A stretch of 64,000 nucleotides of DNA from Meghimatium bilineatum (Eukaryota; Mollusca; Gastropoda; Stylommatophora; Philomycidae). The notes beneath the pieces were generated by a model. It saw nothing but the letters and a program-made list of their open reading frames with translations, made no database searches and was not told where the DNA came from. Shown in pieces: positions 58,237 to 64,000 of this stretch. The translations under genes were made by a program, and so were the position numbers. The stretch is from contig CM067317.1 of NCBI GenBank assembly GCA_034231615.1, positions 890,501-954,500 of the forward strand, read 5' to 3'. Each line of letters begins with the position of its first letter. Within the stretch, counting starts at the first letter, position 1.

Positions 58237-58343
58237 ACAAGTCATGTCTGGTTCTACTACTGCAAGCAACGACTTGCATATCTGAACATGAGCATGTTAC
58301 GTACTTACTCCAGACTTGTTGTGTTGCCACACTTGGCACCGTG

Positions 58344-58349
58344 AATAAA
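58344..58349 (+). terminator. candidate APEH polyadenylation signal AATAAA
   Basis: The first AATAAA after the stop, 108 nt downstream of it. A second candidate is at about 58393 (TTAATAAATT) and another at 58483. Confidence 0.6.
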
Positions 58350-58399
58350 CAGTTATTATATACATTAAACAGGCTGCAGGATTTAGATGTTTAATAAAT

Positions 58400-59080
58400 T
58401 AAACAGACATTAGGCTGTAGAAGATTGACATTTGCTTGAAGATTATGTGTATTAATCTGAGAGAAGCAAGCAGTAATCAGGGAATAAATGTACATCTTCA
58501 AATGTACAATTAACTAATAACTCCAGTGTATGATTGTAGTCATTAAAATTGTGTATGATTGGAGTCAATAAACATGTGATTGTAATATCCCAACATCACT
58601 GATTGTAGTGACACAAAATCAACATGATTGTAGTAAGTTAACATCAGTGTGATTGTAGTAAGTTAACATCGCTCAGTTAATGTGATTGTTGGTTTTCTGT
58701 TCCTGCCTATTTTATTTGCTAATATTTTTGTTGAACAAACAGTAATAATCTTCAAAGTTTTGAATCTCTGTTGTATTATTATCTGTACATGTCAAGTTTT
58801 CTTGTCATCTTTCATATACTATATGTGTGACAGTCAAGATTTCCTAGTCATGTTAATTGTATGTTGATTGATCTGTTGGAGACAATTCAACTTCTTTGAA
58901 AGGAAAATGTTGAAGGACTGTTGACATTGTGATATTTGACAGTGCTGATTGACCAGTATGTAAACACTGGTTAGTTGTTGTTAATATTCAGTGGTCAGTA
59001 TGAGTAATACTTGATCAGTAGAAGCCGTGACTGGCCAGTAAAACGTTTGAGCTCAGTATAAACATTGGTTGATTTTTTAG
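58400..59080. other. downstream sequence, short degenerate repeats only
   Basis: Recurring GTGATTGTAGTAAGTTAACA at 58600-58690. Otherwise there is nothing I recognise. Confidence 0.5.
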
Positions 59081-59089
59081 AAACAGTGG

Positions 59090-59159
59090 CTGATAGGTAT
59101 AAACAATGACAGGTTGGTGTAAGCAATAGTTGGTTGGTATAAACAATGACAGGTTGGTT
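59090..59159. repeat. 20-bp minisatellite, part 1
   Basis: TTGGTATAAACAATGACAGG and similar. The same array resumes at 60393 after a LINE insertion. Confidence 0.8.
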
Positions 59160-60390
59160 GGACCTTCAGCTCTGAGAGTGATGGTAACGGCTGATACTAA
59201 ACAATCACAGCTCGTACTGTTATATGAGGCTCTTGTCCTCCCTGTCATTGAATATGCAGGCACCATCACCCCCAGTCACACACAAATTGAGAGGCTGGAG
59301 AGAATTCAAAATGAAGCGATGCGGATCATCCTTGTTTGTACAAAGGACATTTCCCGTGTGGCTATGAGATTTCTCCTTGATTTTCCGAGCATATCTCATA
59401 GAAGTGATATGTGGCATGCCTGTGCATACCTTAGAGTGAGTTCTGACATAGATCACCCACTACACAGTGAACTCCCTCATGTGAAAGGAAACAGGCTCAA
59501 GAGAGGCAAATCGTAGATGGGTCATGCCGAGGATACCGTTAAACATATCTGCCCCCAGAAGACAACTCCTGGCGAGAAATGGATACTTATTCCTACGGTC
59601 TTTCAAGTGGCAGTCAAGACCATCATTACACTCAATGGAGAATGCAAGAAACACAGCCCTGGGAGAGTGGATGATGAGGTCAAGGCACTCATCTGCGAGC
59701 ATATTGATGACACTGATACAGATGTTGTAATTTACATGGATGGGTCAGTCATCCATTACCATCGATGCAGATAGGCCTTTACTGCCAGATCACCAGGAAG
59801 AATAGTATACGAAGCCAGTGGTGCCTTTAACGTGACAACAGACAGTCTAACAATGGAAGTATTCGTCGTAATGCATGCGCTTAACTGGCTTGAACCGCAA
59901 GCCTATTTCCATGCGTGCATACTAAGTGACTCAATGAATATGATTTAGAAAGCCAAAACAGGTGATGTACATAGGGGATTGGTGGAATCATTAGAGAGAG
60001 CTAAGATGTGGGCATCAATACTGAAAGTAACCCTTAATCTTTGAACAGATGTGGAGGGGAATGAACAGGCCAACCAATTAGCTAGCCTCGCCACCACAAC
60101 AGATGGTCAGCCTATGGACCGAGCAGACATACTCATTACTCTTTGTGAATCCTCACGATCAGAGAATTTTGAGATGAATGAGCATGAGTCAATATCAAGA
60201 ACATGCAAATTGGGAATGAGGATGGGCGTGGCCCGTAGAGAACCCCTGACAAAGATTTCAAAAAGAGCATTCAACCAACATAGAACTGGAACCATCAGCC
60301 GTTTTACCCTCAGAGATTTACTGAAGAGGAGACCTGAGCACCTATGGACGTGTCTGGTGTGCGAAGAGGATAATCAACAACATACCTAAT
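59160..60390 (+). pseudogene. second LINE-A subfamily, 5'-truncated (RT end, RNase H)
   Basis: Reads VLLYEALVLPVIEYAGTITP, SHTQIERLERIQNEAMRIIL, CTKDISRVAMRFLLDFPS, VKGNRLKRGKS, a stop, MGHAEDTVKHICP, VVIYMDGSVIHYHRC, a stop, [26 protein letters not shown], then GNEQANQLASLATTTDGQPM and EHLWTCLVCEEDNQ. The order and the final CxxC match LINE-A, but the sequence is clearly diverged. In RNase H the IYTDGS strand is IYMDGS. Several stops make it dead. Confidence 0.88.
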
Positions 60391-60392
60391 GA

Positions 60393-60690
60393 CTGGTTGG
60401 TATATGCAATGGCTGGTTGGTGTATACAATGACTAGTTGGTATATACAATGACTGGTTGGTATATACAATGGCTGGTTGGTATATTCAATGACTGGTTGG
60501 TATATACAATGGCTGGTTGGTATATGCAATGGCTGGTTGGTATATGCAATGGCTGGTTGGTATATGCAATGGCTGGTTGGTATATACAAAGGCTGGTTGG
60601 TATATACAGTGGCTGGTTGGTATGTACAGTGGCTGGTTGGTATATACAGTGGCTGGTTGGTATATACAATGACTGGTTGGTATGAATGTT
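60393..60690. repeat. 20-bp minisatellite, part 2 (about 14 units)
   Basis: Unit GGCTGGTTGGTATATACAAT. The 20-bp period leaves long open frames in all phases on both strands (NQPLYIPTSHC, WLVGIYNDWLV). These are not genes. Confidence 0.95.
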
Positions 60691-60824
60691 GACTGAGTGA
60701 TGTGCGGTTTGCATTCACTAGCCAATGTGGTTTGAACTGGAAAGAGTATTGATTGGTGTAGTTGAAGTTACTCCATATAGGTCTAGTACATCTGTTTTTA
60801 GCATGCTTTTCCAACTTAACAAAT

Positions 60825-62630
60825 ACAAATAGCTATTGATGCCTTAACCCTATGGGCCAAACGTTGGTGAGTCAGCATTAACACAGATAAGTACAGCACT
60901 ACATTCTTTAGCCTCTCACCAAAACAAAAAGCCGGTGATCAAGATAGATGAACTTTTGAAAGATGACAAAAAAATCCACATACCTCGAAGTTACTTTTGA
61001 TGATAAGCTGACATGGAAGCAACAAAAGCCAGGAGAAAGTTAGCTATTCTGAGAAAACTAAGTGAAACCACATGGAAAGCCAGGGGGAATATACTCCATA
61101 AAGTTTACCAGCAAGGTTTAAGACCACATCTGGAATATGGTTCTGCTGCCTGGTATCCTGCATCAAACACGACATTACAAGATCTAGATAACATGCAAAA
61201 TCAGGCGCTTAGGCTATGGAGACGGGGCTTGATGAAATCTAGTCATCTATTTTGTTTTTTATTTTGTTTTTTATCTGTTGTTTGTCTCTTGAAAAAGGTT
61301 CAATTTGAACCGATACGTGGAGAATCGTCCTGTTTATTTTTATTGTATGTTTTTTTATATATACTTTTTTTAATATATTTTTATTAATAGGCAAGGTAAG
61401 TGTTTTAGTAACCTGTTTAATTCATTTTGCTTGACGCTTAGGATAATGCTGGGAGCAATGAAATCAAAACCCATAGTAGAGATGAACAAAATTAGGAGAA
61501 CGCAAATACTTGGCGAATGCAGAGACACAAAGGTACTAATACAAGCAGAGAAGTTTCAGTGTATGCCAAGCCATCTAATGAAGGAAAGATTTCAAAATCT
61601 AGCAATGGGGCGACTGAAAAGAAGCAGCTATATCCACCAAGCTAAATGACTCCGTAGACAACTTACAGACCTACCTGAAGTTGACAGTCCCTTAAGGTCT
61701 GTACCAGAACAAACCCCTTGGAGTGAAAGGCATGGAATACCAATATATATTCAGACCCACGTGAAATGAATACTAAGTGAGAACGAACAGAACAATGTGC
61801 AGCGAAGGACAGTTGCCCTCAGTATCCTAGATGATGAATATCCACAAGACATATAGGTAAGAGTATGCACAGATTGGTCAGCCCAGAATGCTGTGAGGAA
61901 TGGAGGTGCAGGTGTATATGTAGAATATCCACACAAGCCTAAAGATACAATCAGAACACTGACAGCAAAATTCTGCAATAATCATGATGCAGAAATCCAG
62001 GCAATTAGCGTAGCAATTGAAAAACTGCGGAACTTCAACCCTGGCCAATAGCCCGTGGTATTCCTGACAGATGCAAGGTCAGTGCTTCAAGCTCTCCAGT
62101 CTGGAAAACTAACAGACTTGCAAAAACTACTGCATGAACTGTCTTACCACTATAGGGTAACCATGCAGTGGATATTCTCTTCCTGTGGAATACCAGGAAA
62201 AGCAGACCAATTGGCTTAGGAAGGTGCTGCCGAAGACCAACCAGATATACCAATCACCTACCATCACAAAAAAACAGATGATCAAGTCAATAATAAAACA
62301 CAAACACCAACACAAGATGACTATCGCATTATGAACAGATCAGAACAAGTTGTAATTCTACACCTCAGAACAGGACACAACCGACTCCGCAGTCACATGT
62401 ATACAAAGTTCAAGATTGGCAACACTGCCATGTGTACATGTGGACAGGTAGCACAGACTGCCAAACATATACTTTAAGAGTGTTCTGAGTATGAAATGCT
62501 GAGGCAGACATATTGGCCAGAGGAAGCAACACTACGATCAAATATCTATGGGCCATGATATGAACTACAATAGACACTGAGTTTTATTCAGGAAACAGAA
62601 TTACAGATATAGACATGTTTCAAGTGAACA
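60825..62630 (+). pseudogene. LINE-B copy 4, 5'-truncated, decayed
   Basis: From AIDALTLWA and [20 protein letters not shown] (RT thumb) through [55 protein letters not shown] (RNase H), [19 protein letters not shown] to [20 protein letters not shown] and CTCGQVAQTAKHI. There are many stops and shifts, and the RNase H IYTDGS strand reads VCTDWS. The tail is GTGAACA followed by poly-A. A Penelope-like tail is inserted at 61214-61434. Confidence 0.9.
61214..61434 (+). mobile_element. Penelope-like 3' tail inserted in LINE-B copy 4
   Basis: A 221-bp insert flanked by the 8-bp direct repeat CGCTTAGG (61206-61213 and 61435-61442). Removing it restores [14 protein letters not shown] of LINE-B. It is homologous over its whole length to 39255-39480 (ATGGAGACGGGGCTTGATGA, CTCTTGAAAAAGGTTCAATT, GGTAAGTGTTTTAGTAACCT). 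Confidence 0.93.
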
Positions 62631-62639
62631 AAAAAAAAA

Positions 62640-63530
62640 AAAAAGAAAAAGGATGCCTTTCATTCATATGAACTTGTGTGAGCCTGTGCTAGACTATGTA
62701 ATCTGTTGACACATGTGAAGCGTATCCACTCTATACAGGCCTTAGATTAACTTTAGTAGTAGGGGGAAAGCGTTTAACCGTAAATAAATTTCATTGTTTT
62801 GATTTTGTTTTGTGGTGAGCTTTTTTGAAAACTGTGATACGGGGAAAAGGCATACCCATTTTTTCTGGCTTACTTCCTAATACTCAAGTCCTGGAGAAAG
62901 AGGTTTGTTGAAACCCATGCATGCCCCCCCCCCAATCCATCTGTAGGCTTGCTGTTACAGCATATTGGTTTATCACTGTGACCTTGGACCATACACCTCA
63001 ATATGTTCCTGTATGACAGTTTCTGGGGTGGATATGGTAAGCAGAAAGTTATATTTTAATTAACTATCTATCTATAAACCCTTCACTGTCCTAGGGGCTA
63101 CCACATTTGATGCATCAACACACAGATTCCTCCAACGATTTCTATCTTAAATGCAGATGAGGGAAAGTCTTGTCCAGTCCTTAATGCTGTATGTCCATGA
63201 TTTTATTTTTCCTCCGCTTCTTCAACTGATACCTGCAGTATTACGAGGAATCATGTCGGCATAGGGGCCTACATGTTGAAACCACGCAAGTATGCAATAT
63301 TTCACTGAGCGAAAGGTTTAGCTGGTGGTGCCCATCACCTCTCCAGTTATCCTCTCACCATTTAATCATCTACATCAACCTTGTACAATATCTTCAGCTA
63401 TCAGTCAATTGGTCTTACATAATTAGACAGTAGGCCTATATTGCCGCTGGTGTCCATGGATGCACAATTATTTATCATCTGCTCCAAATTACAGTAAAGA
63501 ATTGAAAGAGTAGAGTTGGTCTAGGGTTGG
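62640..63530. other. intergenic sequence, nothing recognised
   Basis: No convincing open frame or element. A poly-C run lies at about 62925. Confidence 0.5.
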
Positions 63531-64000
63531 TTTGCCATCTTGTAGTTGATCCTAGGGTTTGTTTGCCCTCTTGTAGTTGATCCTAGGGTTTGTTTGTCCT
63601 CTTGTAGTTGATCCTAGGGTTTGTTTGCCCTCTTGTAGTTGATCCTAGGGTTTGTTTGCCCTCTTGTTGTTGATCCTAGGGTTTGTTTGCCCTCTTGTAG
63701 TTGATCCTAGGGTTTGTTTGCCCTCTTGTAGTTGGTCCTAGAGTTGCACTAGGGTTGATTTGCCCTCCTGTAGTTGATCATAAAGTTGGACTAGGATTGA
63801 TTTACCCTCTTGTAGTTGGTCTTAGCGTTGTTTTCCCTCTTGTAGTTGGTCCTAGAGTTGGGCATGAGTTGGTTTCCCCTCTTTTAGTTGATCCTAGGGT
63901 TTGTTTGCCCTCTTGTAGTTGGTTGTAAAGTTGGATTAGTGTTTGTTTGCCCTTTTGTAGTTGGACTAGGGTTCATTAACCTTTTGTAGTTGGTCTTAGA
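63500..64000. repeat. 30-40-bp minisatellite running off the window end
   Basis: Unit with TTTGCCCTCTTGTAGTTGAT and CCTAGGGTTTG, regular from 63540 to 63740 and degenerate (TTGGACTAGG inserts) afterwards. Confidence 0.92.

Larger units (their letters stand above)
52053..55855 (-). mobile_element. LINE-B copy 2, near full-length, internal deletion
   Basis: 3.80 kb, flanked by the 10-bp direct repeat GCATACTCAG (52043-52052 and 55856-55865). Both ends correspond to those of copy 1. Compared with copy 1 it lacks about 251 bp between endonuclease and RT (copy 1 positions 41838-42088) and lacks the 33-bp duplication. Inserted in a LINE-A fragment. Confidence 0.95.

Noticed and set aside
56568..57518. 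316-codon minus-strand open frame rich in His/Ser/Thr
   Set aside because: It runs opposite a LINE-C fragment and two tandem arrays. The composition follows the repeats and it overlaps the APEH exon at 57509.
60386..60814. Repeat proteins NQPLYIPTSHC and WLVGIYNDWLV
   Set aside because: The 20-bp minisatellite is open in several frames on both strands. No gene is indicated.

Overview
This is a window of animal nuclear DNA, AT-rich and full of introns, tandem repeats and retroelements. The repertoire points to an invertebrate, most likely a lophotrochozoan such as a mollusc or brachiopod: RNase H-bearing non-LTR elements, a Penelope-like element with a GIY-YIG domain, piggyBac remnants, a mariner, and a SINE-like family of a type I associate with molluscan genomes. 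The phylum is an inference. No bacterial features were seen.

One host gene runs through nearly the whole window on the + strand. It is the 3' part of an acylaminoacyl-peptidase (APEH, acylamino-acid-releasing enzyme). I could place sixteen consecutive coding exon positions between 1450 and 58236, all with AG/GT borders and matching phases. They encode about 451 residues: part of the beta-propeller domain, then the whole alpha/beta-hydrolase domain with its Ser-Asp-His triad. About 1.36 kb of coding sequence is spread over 57 kb. The 5' exons lie upstream of the window. One position is occupied by two alternative 31-nt exons (49378-49408 and 49609-49639). Only one of them can be used at a time if the frame is to be kept.

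The introns hold two kinds of material. The first is minisatellites: more than 30 arrays, each with its own unit (18-66 bp), covering roughly a fifth of the window. Two of them (41-bp unit after exon 7066-7187; 63-bp unit after exon 10523-10623) were seeded across the exon-intron junction, so they carry rows of duplicate 5' splice sites. The second is mobile elements. I distinguish LINE-A (EN, RT, RNase H; TAAC-repeat tail), LINE-B (EN, RT, RNase H; GAA-rich tail) and LINE-C (RT; TGA-repeat tail, RTE-like). There are also a Penelope-like element, a SINE-like family with a GAA tail, an apparently intact 1.33-kb mariner (32134-33464) and a decayed piggyBac.

Layout: 1-13 kb holds the first five APEH exons, minisatellites, piggyBac remains and a LINE-C fragment inside the 63-bp array. 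13-21 kb is a LINE-A block, with a near-complete copy inserted in an older copy. 21-31 kb holds five APEH exons and the largest 43-bp and 47-bp arrays. 31-37 kb holds SINEs, the mariner inside a LINE fragment, a 47-bp array of about 35 units and a 32-bp array, ending with the catalytic-serine exon. 37-48.7 kb is one 11.7-kb intron holding the Penelope-like element and LINE-B and LINE-C copies inserted into each other. 48.7-58.2 kb holds the last APEH exons, including the alternative pair, and a SINE/LINE-A/LINE-B nest. 58.2-64 kb is downstream DNA with two more LINE copies and minisatellites. Target-site duplications allow the relative order of many insertions to be read.
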